64,000 bases of DNA from Paractinoplanes tereljensis (GCF_016862435.1 NZ_BOMY01000033.1:431907-495906), one strand, 5' to 3'. Positions 8,531-17,332 are shown, counted from the stretch's first letter. Program-made: numbers and translations. Notes: a model not told the origin generated them from the sequence alone.

Positions 8531-9063
8531 CCAGACAGCCCGACGCCCCTCGCCACGTCGTCGCCAGCCCCGGCGACGCCGACACCGTCCTCCGCCGCCT
8601 GATCCGCGACGGCTGGGTCGCCCGCGACGGCTTCGCCCTGCCCGACCCGGCCTGGGATGTGACCGGTAACCGCCTGGTGTTGCACGGGCGCATCACCGAC
8701 GCGGAGACCTTGCAGCTGGCGGTGCTTGCGGCGGCCCGCGGGGCGGGCGTGGTCGCGATCTGTGACGCGGAGTCGATGCTGGGGAGGGCGCTCGTGGACG
8801 ATCTGTCCCGGTTGGGTCCGGTGCGGCAGGGTGCGGCCGCGGAACCGAACGACGGCGGCAAGGCGGTCGCCGACCTGGTACCGGAGCAGCGCGCGCTGCT
8901 CGACCGGCTCGCCGCCGGTGACACGATCGCGGCCGCCGCGGCGGCGGAGTTCCTGTCGCTGCGCACCGCGAACCGGCGGATCGCCGAGGCGCGGGCGTTG
9001 TTCGGGGTGCGGACCACCCGCGAGGCGGTGCTGGCCTATCTGCGCCAGCGCGGCCCGAATTAA
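8527..9063 (+). CDS. Small HTH protein coupled to the LuxR regulator
   Basis: A 178-aa protein starting at GTG 8527, four bases inside the end of the LuxR gene, so the two are translationally coupled. The C-terminal 60 residues (LVPEQRALLDRLAAGDTIAA, then AAAEFLSLRTANRRIAEARALFGVRTTREAVLAYL) have the spacing of a LuxR/GerE-type helix-turn-helix, although sequence identity is weak. The N-terminal 110 residues contain no recognised domain. It could be a DNA-binding partner or modulator of the large LuxR regulator. Named by context and by the HTH resemblance only. Confidence 0.7.
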   Translation: MTRQPDAPRHVVASPGDADTVLRRLIRDGWVARDGFALPDPAWDVTGNRLVLHGRITDAETLQLAVLAAARGAGVVAICDAESMLGRALVDDLSRLGPVRQGAAAEPNDGGKAVADLVPEQRALLDRLAAGDTIAAAAAAEFLSLRTANRRIAEARALFGVRTTREAVLAYLRQRGPN

Positions 9064-9203
9064 TGGGGATGTCGGGCCGATCGGCATCGACTAGGGTCTT
9101 TTAGCCGACACTGCCGTGCGGCCCGGCGGGTTACGGTCTGTCCGGAGCAACCTGTTCGCCGTCACGAGTCGGGGGCCGTCGTGACCTTTGCCGGGCAGCG
9201 CCC

Positions 9204-10052
9204 GTGACCACCCAGGCGTGGCCGACCTCCGCGCGCCTCGACGCGCCGCGGGTCCTCGACCGGATCTTCGACATCACCGGGGTCCGGCTGGTCCTGGAAG
9301 GACCGTGCCCCGGCGGCGAGATCGGCGCGGCCTACGTGCGCTGGCCCGACGGCCGCCGGTCGGTGCTCACCGCGGCCCGCACCCAGTCCGGGCTGCTCGC
9401 CGACCGGGCCCGCGCCGCCGGGGTGCCGACCGCCCGGCACGAGCTGACCGCCCGGGTCGACGGGATGCGGGTGGTGGTGCAGCAGCGGCTGCCCGGCACT
9501 CCGCCGGAGGCGTTCGACGCCGCCCTCGTGCAGCAGCTGCTGCAGGTCAACGACCGCCTCGCCGGGGTGCTCGCGGGTGAGCCGGCCCCGTCACCGGCCG
9601 AGCTCTACCTGACCGGTGACGGGCCGGGTTTCTGCCTGCACGGCCCGCTCGAAGCGCACAGTCCCCGCACGGCGCGGCTGCTGTCGTGGGTCCGTTCGGT
9701 CGGGTCGTCGTTCGGGACACACATGATCGGCGACGATCTGGTCCACATGGACTTCCACCACGGCAACGTGCTGGTCTCCGGCGGGCGGCTCAGCGGGGTG
9801 GTCGACTGGGACGGGGCGGTTCGCGGGGACCGGCACTTCGACCTGGTGACCCTGCGGTTCTATCTGGCCGCGACGGCGCCGCAGCTGGCCGGGCCGGTCG
9901 ACGAGCGTCTGGCGCTGCTGCCTTCTCGCCGCCGGCAGGCGTATTGGGCGCACATGAGCCTGCGGCAGGTGGACTGGTCCATCCGCCACCACGACGCGGC
10001 GACCGTGGATCGGTGGCTGACGGTCGCGGAAGACGGCATCGCCACCTTCTGA
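9204..10052 (+). CDS. Aminoglycoside phosphotransferase-family kinase
   Basis: A 282-aa protein with the APH/choline-kinase fold. The catalytic loop is DLVHMDFHHGNVL (HxDxxxxN, residues about 175-188), followed by the metal-binding GVVDWDGAVRGDRHFDLV. The N-terminal lobe is short and Arg-rich and covers the nucleotide-binding region (VLEGPCPGGEIGAAYV). Family members phosphorylate small hydroxylated substrates such as aminoglycosides, macrolides, choline, homoserine or sugars. Nothing nearby fixes the substrate, so a resistance role should not be assumed. GTG start at 9204, 140 bp after the previous gene. A second APH-family gene is present at 33.2 kb. Confidence 0.82.
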   Translation: MTTQAWPTSARLDAPRVLDRIFDITGVRLVLEGPCPGGEIGAAYVRWPDGRRSVLTAARTQSGLLADRARAAGVPTARHELTARVDGMRVVVQQRLPGTPPEAFDAALVQQLLQVNDRLAGVLAGEPAPSPAELYLTGDGPGFCLHGPLEAHSPRTARLLSWVRSVGSSFGTHMIGDDLVHMDFHHGNVLVSGGRLSGVVDWDGAVRGDRHFDLVTLRFYLAATAPQLAGPVDERLALLPSRRRQAYWAHMSLRQVDWSIRHHDAATVDRWLTVAEDGIATF

Positions 10053-10141
10053 CTGCGCTTTTTGACCGCGGCAGGGAGATCGTGTGGAGGTTTCGGGTAC
10101 GGCCTTTCGGGGGTTGCGACCGCGCGTGCAAGATCCTCGCC

Positions 10142-10777
10142 ATGGACTTCAAATGGGAGTCGGTCGATCAACCGGCCGAGCGGTCCGTGGCGGCGGCGTT
10201 CAGCGGGCGCGGCTTGCTGCAGGCCGTCCTGAGTGGTGTCGGTTGGCTGTTGCTGATTCCCGCCTGGTGGCTCGCCGGGACGCCACTGCTCGTCGGTTCG
10301 CTGGTCGGCTGGTGGATCTCGTTGCTGGCGGTGTTGTTCGCGGTGCTCGTCTCGGTGGCGGCGATCCTGATCGCCTGCCTGCGTCGTTCGTGGGGAGTCG
10401 CGGTGGTGAGCTTGTGCCTGGCCGTTGCCGCCGGGGTCGTCGTCTCGCGGCAGGATTCCCAGGTCTACTCCGTTGACTATCGGTATCAGCTGCACCGGGT
10501 CGCGTTCGCCGAACTGGCCGAGGGTTACCGGGCGGGCCGCTTGGACGGCGAACTGACCCTGCCGTCTGAGATGCGCTCGCTGTGCCCGTCCGGATTCGCA
10601 TACGCCAGCCCGACCGTGCTGTTCGTGCAGCTGTGGCAGGACTGGCGAGCCGAATCGGGAACCGGGCTCGGGTATTTCGCCGAGCCGCCCACCGGGCCGG
10701 CGTCCATCCCGACCGCCTCGGGCGACCTCGGATATCCGAAGCGAGAGGTGGGCGACGGCTGGTGGTGGGTGGAGTGA
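10142..10777 (+). CDS. Membrane protein of unknown function
   Basis: A 211-aa protein of no recognised family. A short cytoplasmic N-terminus leads into three or four hydrophobic helices between residues about 28 and 102 (VGWLLLIPAWWLAG, GWWISLLAVLFAVLVSVAAILIA, AVVSLCLAVAAGVVVS). A soluble, probably extracytoplasmic C-terminal domain of about 105 residues has a YSVDYRYQLHR start and a LCPSGFAYASPTVLFVQLWQDW core. The DNA overlaps the following FAD oxidoreductase start (GTGA), suggesting one transcript, but no functional link is evident. Confidence 0.72.
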   Translation: MDFKWESVDQPAERSVAAAFSGRGLLQAVLSGVGWLLLIPAWWLAGTPLLVGSLVGWWISLLAVLFAVLVSVAAILIACLRRSWGVAVVSLCLAVAAGVVVSRQDSQVYSVDYRYQLHRVAFAELAEGYRAGRLDGELTLPSEMRSLCPSGFAYASPTVLFVQLWQDWRAESGTGLGYFAEPPTGPASIPTASGDLGYPKREVGDGWWWVE

Positions 10778-11877
10778 GGCGAGCTGGCGCCGGTCATCCG
10801 GTGGTGGTGGTCGGCACCGGCATCGTCGGCGCATCGATCGCCTACCACCTGGCCCGGGCCGGCGTTCCGGTCACGGTAATCGGCCGCGACGCCGGGGTGA
10901 CGGCGTCGTCGTTCGCCTGGATCGGCGGCGACGAGACCGGCGATTGGCCGGGCGGCGCAGCCGACCTGGCCGGCCTGGTCCTACCGGATTGGCGGCGGGC
11001 GGAGCGGGAGGTTCCCGGGGTATCGGTGCGCTGGTGCGGTTCGCTGCGCTGGCCGGTCCCACCGGAGGAGGCCGACCGGCTTGCCGGGCCGGACGAGGCC
11101 GCACTGCCGGAGGTGGGTGGGCGGCTTGTTGGTTCGGGGGCGGTGGCGTTGCTCGAGCCGGAGCTTCGGATATTTCCGGAAAGGGCGGTTCACACCCCGG
11201 GTGATGGCGGGGTGGATCCGGTGCTTGCGGCCCGGGCCTTTCTTCGCGCGGCCCGCGATGCCGGGGCTCGGGTGGTTTCCGGGGCGACCGTGGTCGAGGT
11301 GAGCGCGGAGGGTGTCGCGTCGACGGTGGGGTTTCATCCGGCGTCCACCGTGGTCCTGGCGGCCGGGGCCGGTACCGCGGCGCTGGCTCGGCGGGCCCTG
11401 TCCATGGACACCTCGGCGCGGATTGATGGCGACTCGCCGGCGGGGCGGGCCGGGGAAGCCCTGGCGCGGATCGGCGGTGTCTCGCCGGCGTTGTTGGTTC
11501 GGGTTCGGGCTCGGCGGGCTGGGCTGGTGCGCGGGATTGTGTCGGGGCCGGGGTTTGAGGTTCGGGAGGTTCGGGAGCGGGAGTTGCTGATGGCGGCTTC
11601 GCTCGGGCACGGCTTGGCCTGGGGCGATCTGCGGGACACGGCCGGGCGGGCTGTTCGGCAGCTTCGGGACGCGTTCGGAGACGGGCTCGAGCTGCAGGGG
11701 TGGCGGGTCGGTGTTCGGCCCATGCCTGCGGGCGGGCCGGTTGTCGGGCGGCTCAGGCCGTACCTGTATGTGGCGGTTTTGCATTCGGGGGTTTGTCTTG
11801 CGCCCAGCGTGGGGCGGCTTGTGGCGTTGGAGATCAGCTCTGGCGTTGCGGTGCCGGAGCTGGCGCGGTGCCGGTGA
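10774..11877 (+). CDS. FAD-dependent oxidoreductase (DAO family)
   Basis: A 367-aa flavoprotein of the D-amino-acid oxidase/glycine oxidase superfamily. The N-terminal Rossmann dinucleotide motif VVVVGTGIVGASIAYHLARAG lies at about residues 9-29. An Ala/Gly-rich FAD-binding segment (TVVLAAGAGTAALARRAL) sits near 190. The C-terminus has the typical VGVRPMPAGGPVVGRL and an HSGVCLAPSVGRLVALEI cofactor-closing motif. These enzymes oxidise amines or amino acids, passing electrons to oxygen; the substrate is unknown. The GTG start overlaps the preceding stop (GTGA). The last 44 bases overlap the convergent MFS gene. Confidence 0.82.
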   Translation: MRRAGAGHPVVVVGTGIVGASIAYHLARAGVPVTVIGRDAGVTASSFAWIGGDETGDWPGGAADLAGLVLPDWRRAEREVPGVSVRWCGSLRWPVPPEEADRLAGPDEAALPEVGGRLVGSGAVALLEPELRIFPERAVHTPGDGGVDPVLAARAFLRAARDAGARVVSGATVVEVSAEGVASTVGFHPASTVVLAAGAGTAALARRALSMDTSARIDGDSPAGRAGEALARIGGVSPALLVRVRARRAGLVRGIVSGPGFEVREVRERELLMAASLGHGLAWGDLRDTAGRAVRQLRDAFGDGLELQGWRVGVRPMPAGGPVVGRLRPYLYVAVLHSGVCLAPSVGRLVALEISSGVAVPELARCR

Positions 11878-13264
11878 GTTCGGCGGTCGGTAGTGGGGTG
11901 TGCGGGAGCAGGGTGGTGGCCAGTAGTCCGATGAGGATGGCGGCGATCCCGGCGGCGACGGCGATCGCGGTGAGTGAGACGGCCTGGGTCAGGGCTGGGC
12001 CTGCGAGCGCGCCGGCGATGGTCGCGACGGCTTCGGCGGTGAACACGGCTGAGCTGGTGCGGCCGAGAATGCCGGCGGGGGTGACGCGTTGCAGGCTGGT
12101 CTGGACGGCGCCGAGGGTGATCGATCCGGCGGCGCCGATGATCGTCGCGGCCGGCAGTGCCGTCACCAGGCCGGTCGAGGTGAACAGGGCCGCGTAACCG
12201 ATGCCGGTGATGGCGAGGGAGCCTCCCAGCAGGTAGGCGGGCGGCGATCGGTCGACGAGTATCCGCAGGAACGGGGCTCCGAGCAGGAAACCGATGCCCA
12301 GGGCGGCCATGACCAGGCCGGTCGGTGCGCTGCCGCCGAGGACGGTCATCCCGTAGGAGATCAGCAGTGCCGAAAGGCACGCGTTGATGGCCAGGAAGAA
12401 CGTGTTGATCAGCAGGAGGTTCCGGGCGATGGCCTGTGCGCCGAGGAAGGCCAGGCCTTCGCGCAGGTCGGCCTGGAATCGGCGGCGGCCTTCGGGGCGC
12501 GCCCGGCCGGTCTGGTCCTGGCCGCCGGACTCTGTCCGGCCGATGGGCTGCGACGAGCTGGCGTGTTCGGGGCCGCTTGGTTCCGTCCCGCCGCCTGGTT
12601 CCGCCCGGCTGTCTGCTGGAGACCGGTCGGCTCGGCTCGCTCCCGGGCCGCCCTCGCCGCGCTGCACCTGCGTGATCCCGGCGCGCTGATCCTCGCGCCT
12701 GGCTGCGGTCAGCAGGATGCCGAGGGCCGAGAGCAGGTAACTGGCGGCGTCGAGGCCGATGAGCAGGTCGAAGCCGATCCAGATCAGCAGCACGCCGCCG
12801 AGTGGGCCGCCGACGACGCGCACGGTGCCGTCGGCCAGGGCGTTCAGGGCGTTGGCGCTGCTCAGCGTGGACGCGGTGCCGACCAGGGCCGGCGTGTGGG
12901 CCTGGGCGGCCGGCCGGAAGACGACGGTGCCGATGCTCTCGGCGACCAGCACGGCGTAGAGCAGCCAGAGGTCGCCCGGCTCCCGCACCAGCAACAGGAC
13001 GGTAACCACGGCGGCGCGGCCAAGGTCGGCGCCGATCAAGGTCCAGCGCCGGTTCCAGCGATCGACCAGCACCCCGGCGAAGGGTCCGAGCAGGGCCGCC
13101 GGAGCGAACTGCACGGCCAGGGTCAGGCCAGTGGCGGTGACCGACCCGGTGAGCGTGAAGACGTGTGCGGGCACCGCGATCATCAGCAGCCAGGTGCCCA
13201 GGTCGCTGACGATCCGGGCCAGCCACAGCAGCCGGAAGTCACGGACCCGCAGCGCCTCGAACAT
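11834..13264 (-). CDS. MFS transporter with extended central loop
   Basis: A 476-aa major facilitator of the MFS_3 (EntS-like exporter) type: FEALRVRDFRLLWLARIVSD at the N-terminus, then about twelve hydrophobic helices. An A-motif-like loop reads GPFAGVLVDRWNRRW near residue 70. The central cytoplasmic loop, residues about 200-265, carries a Gly/Ser/Glu/Arg-rich low-complexity stretch encoded at about 12510-12690, longer than usual for the family. The ATG at 13264 is preferred over a GTG at 13273. It is divergent from the XRE regulator at 13306, with which it shares an operator-like palindrome, so the regulator probably controls this pump. Substrate unknown. Confidence 0.83.
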   Translation of the reverse strand: MFEALRVRDFRLLWLARIVSDLGTWLLMIAVPAHVFTLTGSVTATGLTLAVQFAPAALLGPFAGVLVDRWNRRWTLIGADLGRAAVVTVLLLVREPGDLWLLYAVLVAESIGTVVFRPAAQAHTPALVGTASTLSSANALNALADGTVRVVGGPLGGVLLIWIGFDLLIGLDAASYLLSALGILLTAARREDQRAGITQVQRGEGGPGASRADRSPADSRAEPGGGTEPSGPEHASSSQPIGRTESGGQDQTGRARPEGRRRFQADLREGLAFLGAQAIARNLLLINTFFLAINACLSALLISYGMTVLGGSAPTGLVMAALGIGFLLGAPFLRILVDRSPPAYLLGGSLAITGIGYAALFTSTGLVTALPAATIIGAAGSITLGAVQTSLQRVTPAGILGRTSSAVFTAEAVATIAGALAGPALTQAVSLTAIAVAAGIAAILIGLLATTLLPHTPLPTAELTGTAPAPAPQRQS

Positions 13265-13272
13265 GATTTCCA

Positions 13273-13300
13273 CAGAATAGGTTTCTGCATGACTATTCTG
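13273..13300. promoter_or_regulatory. Shared palindrome/divergent promoters for MFS and XRE genes
   Basis: CAGAATAG (13273-13280) and CTATTCTG (13293-13300) are perfect inverted 8-bp arms around a 12-bp spacer. Each arm contains TATTCT reading outward: 13294-13299 sits 6 nt before the XRE ATG, and the mirror copy sits 9 nt before the MFS ATG. On the minus strand TTGACA (13299-13304) lies 19 bp from its TATTCT. The palindrome therefore superimposes the two -10 boxes, and one bound dimer could silence both genes. Confidence 0.6.
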
Positions 13301-13305
13301 TCAAG

Positions 13306-13761
13306 ATGCAGAGACAGGAACTCGGCCAGCAGCTGCGCACGTTGCGGGCGGCACAGGGACGCACCGTCGCCGCGGTCGCGACGGACGCCGGCCTGTCGGT
13401 GCCGTACGTGGCGAATCTGGAGAACGGCCGCGGCAATCCGACCGTGGACGCGCTGACCCGGATCGCCGACGCGCTGCAGACCCGCCTGGTGATCGGGTTC
13501 GCCGCCGAGAGCCAGGACCAAGACACCGCGGTCGCGTTGCCGGCCACCCTGGTCCGGCTCAGCCGGGGCGCGCGGTTCCGCCGGGACGTCCGGGTGATCG
13601 CCGAGGCGGCCGGTGCCGATCCGGCCGCGGTGGCCGGGCCGGTTCTCGGCGGGCTGGCCCGGCTGGCCGCGGTGACCGGGCGGGAGCTCAGCGAGGCCGA
13701 CTGGTTCCGGCTGCTGGACGCCCTGCTGCTGGTGGCCGTGCACCCGCAGACAGGCCGGTAG
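13306..13761 (+). CDS. XRE-family transcriptional regulator
   Basis: A 151-aa regulator. The N-terminal HTH_3 domain occupies residues about 5-62: LGQQLRTLRAAQGRTVAAVA, then TDAGLSVPYVANLENGRGNPTVDALTRIADAL, a canonical Cro/CI-type helix-turn-helix. The C-terminal 85 residues are helical, without a recognised ligand domain. The start codon is only 6 nt from a TATTCT -10-like element inside the palindrome shared with the divergent MFS gene, so the mRNA is probably leaderless and autoregulated. Likely role: repressor of the adjacent exporter. The signal is unknown. Confidence 0.85.
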   Translation: MQRQELGQQLRTLRAAQGRTVAAVATDAGLSVPYVANLENGRGNPTVDALTRIADALQTRLVIGFAAESQDQDTAVALPATLVRLSRGARFRRDVRVIAEAAGADPAAVAGPVLGGLARLAAVTGRELSEADWFRLLDALLLVAVHPQTGR

Positions 13762-13878
13762 ACCGGCCGCGGAGGCGCCACCGACCAGCACCGCACCGCT
13801 GATCAGGAAGAACAGGTGGAAATGGACGTGCGGCCGATCGGCGGGCGGCCTTGCCGGCGTGCGATCATTGGCGGCCTT

Positions 13879-14679
13879 ATGGAGAGCTCTACCTCGCGGG
13901 TTCCGCCGATGTGGCGGTTCATGCTGGCGCTGTCGCGGATCGTCGTGTGGCCGTTGTGCCGGTTGCGGGTGTCCGGGGACGTGCCCGCGCAGCTGCGCGG
14001 GCGGGCGGTGATCCTGGCCGCGAACCACGTCAGCCCGTTCGACCCGATCGTGATGACCGCCGCCTGCCACAAGATCGGGATCGCGCCGCGGATCCTGGCG
14101 ACCGGCGGCATCTTCGACGCCCCGATCGCGGGGGCGGCGATGACCGCGGCCGGGCACATCCGGGTCGACCGGGGCACCAGCCGGGTCGCCGACGCCCTGC
14201 CCAGTGCGGCCGACGCGCTGGCCGGCGGGGCGATGGTGCTGGTCTACCCGGAGGGCCGGATCGGCCTGGACCCGTGGATGTGGCCGGAACGCGGCAAGAC
14301 CGGGGTGGCCCGGATGGCCGCCGCCTCCGGCGCCCCGGTGCTGCCGGTGGCGCAGTGGGGCGCGCACGCGGTGCTGCCGTATGACACGCCGAAGGATCTG
14401 GTGCGGTCGATCCTGCGGGCGGTGCGCCGCCGCCCGGTCGTGCACGTGCGGTTCGGCACGGTCCCGGTCGACCTGTCGTCGGTGACCGGCACCCCGGGCG
14501 CGCGGGCGATGAAAGCCACCCGCCTGATCATGGAGGGCATCGACGACACCCTGGCCGAGCTGCGGACCGGCGAGATGGAGATGCCGCACTTCGTCGACGA
14601 GACCCGCGCCACCGACCTCACCCGGACGCGGCCCAGGCCGGGCCGGGCGCTCCCGGCACTTCCCGGTGACTCCGCCTGA
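13879..14679 (+). CDS. 1-acyl-glycerol-3-phosphate acyltransferase family (PlsC-like)
   Basis: A 266-aa acyltransferase. Block I catalytic NHVSPFDP (the NHxxxxD motif) is at about residues 53-60. Block II GHIRVDRGTSR and block III VLVYPEGRIGLD (EGR/EGT motif) follow at the usual spacing, with GAPVLPVAQWGAH as block IV. The enzyme family moves an acyl chain onto lysophosphatidate or similar acceptors at the membrane in phospholipid synthesis. Upstream in-frame starts exist at 13816, but the ATG at 13879 gives a protein that begins just before the conserved MWRFMLALSRIVVWPL helix. It stands alone between the XRE gene and a small protein. Confidence 0.85.
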   Translation: MESSTSRVPPMWRFMLALSRIVVWPLCRLRVSGDVPAQLRGRAVILAANHVSPFDPIVMTAACHKIGIAPRILATGGIFDAPIAGAAMTAAGHIRVDRGTSRVADALPSAADALAGGAMVLVYPEGRIGLDPWMWPERGKTGVARMAAASGAPVLPVAQWGAHAVLPYDTPKDLVRSILRAVRRRPVVHVRFGTVPVDLSSVTGTPGARAMKATRLIMEGIDDTLAELRTGEMEMPHFVDETRATDLTRTRPRPGRALPALPGDSA

Positions 14680-14700
14680 CGGGATGCGATCATCGGGGGT

Positions 14701-15171
14701 ATGGGGTTCTTCGGAACGTACCTCTATGACGGCGACCAGTGGCATGACGCCGAACCGGACAGCCGGCCCACCGACGACCGGCCGTGGATGCTGCTCGACA
14801 TCCACGACAGCGACTTCACCGTCGTCACCTACGACCCGGCGCCCAGCGGTGCCGGCGTCGCCTATCTCGGGGTGACCCCGCGCACGTACTTCGAGGACGA
14901 GGCCGCCTCGGCCCCGACCGACGTGTTCCGTGAGGCGGCCGGCATCGCCGCCTGGTGGGCGGCGCTGAACCCGGGTGGCGACGCCCTGGCGAAGGAGGAG
15001 CAGATCGTCACGTTCCTCGCCCAGGACGTCGACCCGGAGGACGACGACCTCGACGACGGTGACGAGCAGGACGTGGGCGCCCTCGACGACGCCGAGGTGT
15101 TCGTCGAGGTGAAGACCGCCCGTTTCGTCAGTGTGCTGGGCCTGCCGTTACCGGCCGACCTCGACACCTGA
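14701..15171 (+). CDS. Conserved small acidic protein of unknown function
   Basis: A 156-aa protein that I cannot place in a family. It starts MGFFGTYLYDGDQW and keeps a hydrophobic/aromatic pattern (WMLLDIHDSDFTVVTYDP) through the first half, suggesting a folded beta-rich domain. A strongly acidic segment DPEDDDLDDGDEQD lies near residues 115-130. It has no signal peptide or membrane helix. The ATG lies 7 nt after GATCAT, a possible leaderless arrangement. The last 24 bases overlap the 3' end of the convergent gene. Function unknown. Confidence 0.65.
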   Translation: MGFFGTYLYDGDQWHDAEPDSRPTDDRPWMLLDIHDSDFTVVTYDPAPSGAGVAYLGVTPRTYFEDEAASAPTDVFREAAGIAAWWAALNPGGDALAKEEQIVTFLAQDVDPEDDDLDDGDEQDVGALDDAEVFVEVKTARFVSVLGLPLPADLDT

Positions 15172-15858
15172 CCCGCCCGCTTCGCCCAGCTCGGCCAGGC
15201 GCGCCTCGACCTCGGCGAGCTCGGCCCGTAACCGCTGGGCCTCCTTCTCGGCCTCGGCCCGTTCGCCGGCCAGGATCTGCTCGACCGCTTCCTGCACGCC
15301 GGGCACGTCGATCAGCGACACCATCCGCAGTGCCTCGGCCGGCCGGATCACATAAGGCTTGGCCAGGGCCTTGCTGCCCTGGGTGGCGGCCACCGTCCAC
15401 TCGCCCTCGCCGTAGGCCAGGGTGACCGTCAGCCCGGGCGCCGGTTTGGTCTTGGCCGGGCGCGGCGGGGCCGCTTTGCGGGGTGCCGGGGTCGTCACCG
15501 GACCATCCTCGCTCCTGACCGGCTCGGCGACCGGCGCCGCCACGGGTTTGTCGAGCAGAAATTCCGGCTCCGGCGGCCCCGCGGGCGCGGGCACCACCGG
15601 CGGCGGGGGCACGGCTTTACGGGCGGTCGCGCCGCGCGGTGCGACCTGCAGGTCGGCGGGGGAGAAGGGCAACTCGTCGCGGCCGAACTTCACCACCAGG
15701 AACTCGTCGGACTCGTCCGCGTCGCCCAGCGACACGACCTGCCCGATCTGGCCGGCGATCTGCCCCGCCGACTCGGTGAACTGCACGCGCGGTTTACGCC
15801 CGGCGGCGACCTGGTCGCGGATTGCCGTCAGCTCTTCGGTGCTCAAACCCCGGGCCAC
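15148..15858 (-). CDS. Conserved actinobacterial protein with Pro-rich linker
   Basis: A 236-aa cytoplasmic protein, probably the DUF6319-type actinobacterial family (recalled, not searched). Conserved N-terminus: LSTEELTAIRDQVAAGRKPR, then VQFTESAGQIAGQIGQVV, to residue about 75. A Pro/Ala-rich linker (about 76-150) joins it to a C-terminal domain starting LTVTLAYGEGEWTVAATQGSKALAKPYVI and ending in a Glu/Arg coiled coil (AEAEKEAQRLRAELAEVEARLAEL). The GTG start at 15858 has GGAGAG 4-9 nt upstream. The N-terminal domain resembles a small beta-barrel, and nucleic-acid binding is possible but unproven. Confidence 0.7.
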   Translation of the reverse strand: MARGLSTEELTAIRDQVAAGRKPRVQFTESAGQIAGQIGQVVSLGDADESDEFLVVKFGRDELPFSPADLQVAPRGATARKAVPPPPVVPAPAGPPEPEFLLDKPVAAPVAEPVRSEDGPVTTPAPRKAAPPRPAKTKPAPGLTVTLAYGEGEWTVAATQGSKALAKPYVIRPAEALRMVSLIDVPGVQEAVEQILAGERAEAEKEAQRLRAELAEVEARLAELGEAGGSGVEVGR

Positions 15859-15981
15859 GCCACTCTCCGATCAATCGAACGCTTGTGCCAACAGTTTTAG
15901 CAGGGGGCACCGACACTTTCGCGATACGCCCCGCGATCTTGCCAGAGAAATGTTATTGCCCCCGCCGATAGCGTCATCGAC

Positions 15982-16638
15982 ATGGACCAGTTGACCGAAC
16001 AGCGTGAGTACTACCGGCACCGCGCCGGGGAGTACGACCAGTGGTGGCAGCGCCAGGGCCGCTACGCCCTCGACGAGCAGGCCCGGCAGCACTGGTTCGC
16101 CGACATCGCCGAGGCCGAGCGGGCCCTGGAGAGTTTCGGCCCGGCCGGTGACGTGCTCGAGTTCGCCGCCGGCACCGGCTGGTGGACCGAACGCCTGACC
16201 GCGCACGCCACCCGGATCACCGCGGTCGACGCGCACACCGAGACCCTCGACCTCAACCGCGCCCGCACCGCCCACACCGGCAAGGTCAGCTACGTGCAGG
16301 CCGACATCTTCACCTGGACCCCACCGGCCGCCGCGTTCGACGTGGTGTTCTTCAGCTACTGGCTGTCGCACATCCCCGAGGAGCACCTCGACCGGTTCTG
16401 GCAGCAGGTGGCCACCGCCCTGCGCCCCGGCGGCCGGGTGTTCCTGCTGGACAGCTACCGGCCCGCCCGCATCGCCGACGACCGGCAGCAGCGCACCCTC
16501 AACGACGGCCGCGCCTACCAGGTCATCAAGCGTTACTGGCAGCCCACCGAACTCGAAGCCCTACCCGGCTGGCACCTGAGCGCCGGGATCACCACCCACG
16601 GCGCCGTCATCCACGCCCACGGGGAGCCCGCGCCGTAA
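15982..16638 (+). CDS. Class I SAM-dependent methyltransferase
   Basis: A 218-aa methyltransferase with a Rossmann-fold SAM site. Motif I: VLEFAAGTGWWTE at about residues 55-67. An acidic residue after strand 2 (AVDAHTETL) follows, then AFDVVFFSYWLSHIPEEHL as motif II/III and LRPGGRVFLLDSYRP as motif IV. Family members methylate small molecules or lipids; nothing nearby shows the acceptor. TAGCGT at 15969-15974 lies exactly 7 nt before the ATG, so the transcript is probably leaderless. The 3' end overlaps the convergent VOC gene by 32 bp. Confidence 0.85.
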   Translation: MDQLTEQREYYRHRAGEYDQWWQRQGRYALDEQARQHWFADIAEAERALESFGPAGDVLEFAAGTGWWTERLTAHATRITAVDAHTETLDLNRARTAHTGKVSYVQADIFTWTPPAAAFDVVFFSYWLSHIPEEHLDRFWQQVATALRPGGRVFLLDSYRPARIADDRQQRTLNDGRAYQVIKRYWQPTELEALPGWHLSAGITTHGAVIHAHGEPAP

Positions 16639-17332
16639 CGCAATACTCCCGCCCGGCCGGGTCCCGCAACGTCGTCCAGTCCCCGGGGACCCGCCGCACC
16701 ACCGTCGCGCCGAGCTCCACATGCCGCGTCACCTCGGCATCAACCCCGTCACAGGCGAAATCCAGGTGTACGCCCACCGGCCCCGCCCCGATCCGCTGCA
16801 GCAGCAACCGCAGCGGCAGCCCCGGGTCGCCCTGCAGGAACGCGAACTCCGGCAGATCCGACTTGCGGCGCTCCCAGCCGGTCAGCGCCGCCCAGAACTC
16901 GTACTCGGCGTCGTATTCGCCCGCCGGAACGTCCAGGGACAGCTGGTCCACGATGCTGCTCTGCCCGCCCGGCCACCGCTGCGACCCCGGGCGGCGTGTC
17001 TCCCCGTCCCACTGCACCAGGCAGAACGGCACCCCGGCGGGGGAGCGCAGCACCACCAGACCGGGCTCACTGAACACGACCGATGCCCCGAGCCCCTCGG
17101 CCTCGCCGGCTGCCACCGGCACGTCGGCCACATGCAGATCCACATGCGATCCCGGGTAGGGCGACCCGATCACCTGCACCCGCAGGAAAGCGTCTCCCTC
17201 GACCGGCAGCAGTGTCGCGAACGTGCCGCCGCCGCGCCGCTCGGACAACGTCGTTCCCGTTACCGCTGACCAGAACGCTTCCACTTCCCGGCCGGGAGAG
17301 TCAAGGAACCCGGTAACCCACCGCACGCGCAT
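16607..17332 (-). CDS. VOC-family protein with two glyoxalase-like domains
   Basis: A 241-aa vicinal-oxygen-chelate protein. Two halves repeat the fold: residues about 1-120 (FWSAVTGTTLSERRGG ... HVDLHVADVPVA ... VLRSPAGVPFCLVQ) and about 121-241 (EFWAALTGWERRKSD ... VHLDFACDGVDAEVTRHVELGATVV ... LRDPAGREYCVT). The superfamily includes glyoxalases, dioxygenases and antibiotic-binding resistance proteins such as bleomycin-binding proteins; which applies here is unknown. TAGGGT at 17339-17344 on the minus strand sits 6 nt before the ATG, and this promoter abuts the operators of the divergent HTH/Clp_N locus, so co-regulation with that locus is plausible. Confidence 0.8.
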   Translation of the reverse strand: MRVRWVTGFLDSPGREVEAFWSAVTGTTLSERRGGGTFATLLPVEGDAFLRVQVIGSPYPGSHVDLHVADVPVAAGEAEGLGASVVFSEPGLVVLRSPAGVPFCLVQWDGETRRPGSQRWPGGQSSIVDQLSLDVPAGEYDAEYEFWAALTGWERRKSDLPEFAFLQGDPGLPLRLLLQRIGAGPVGVHLDFACDGVDAEVTRHVELGATVVRRVPGDWTTLRDPAGREYCVTARAPRGRG

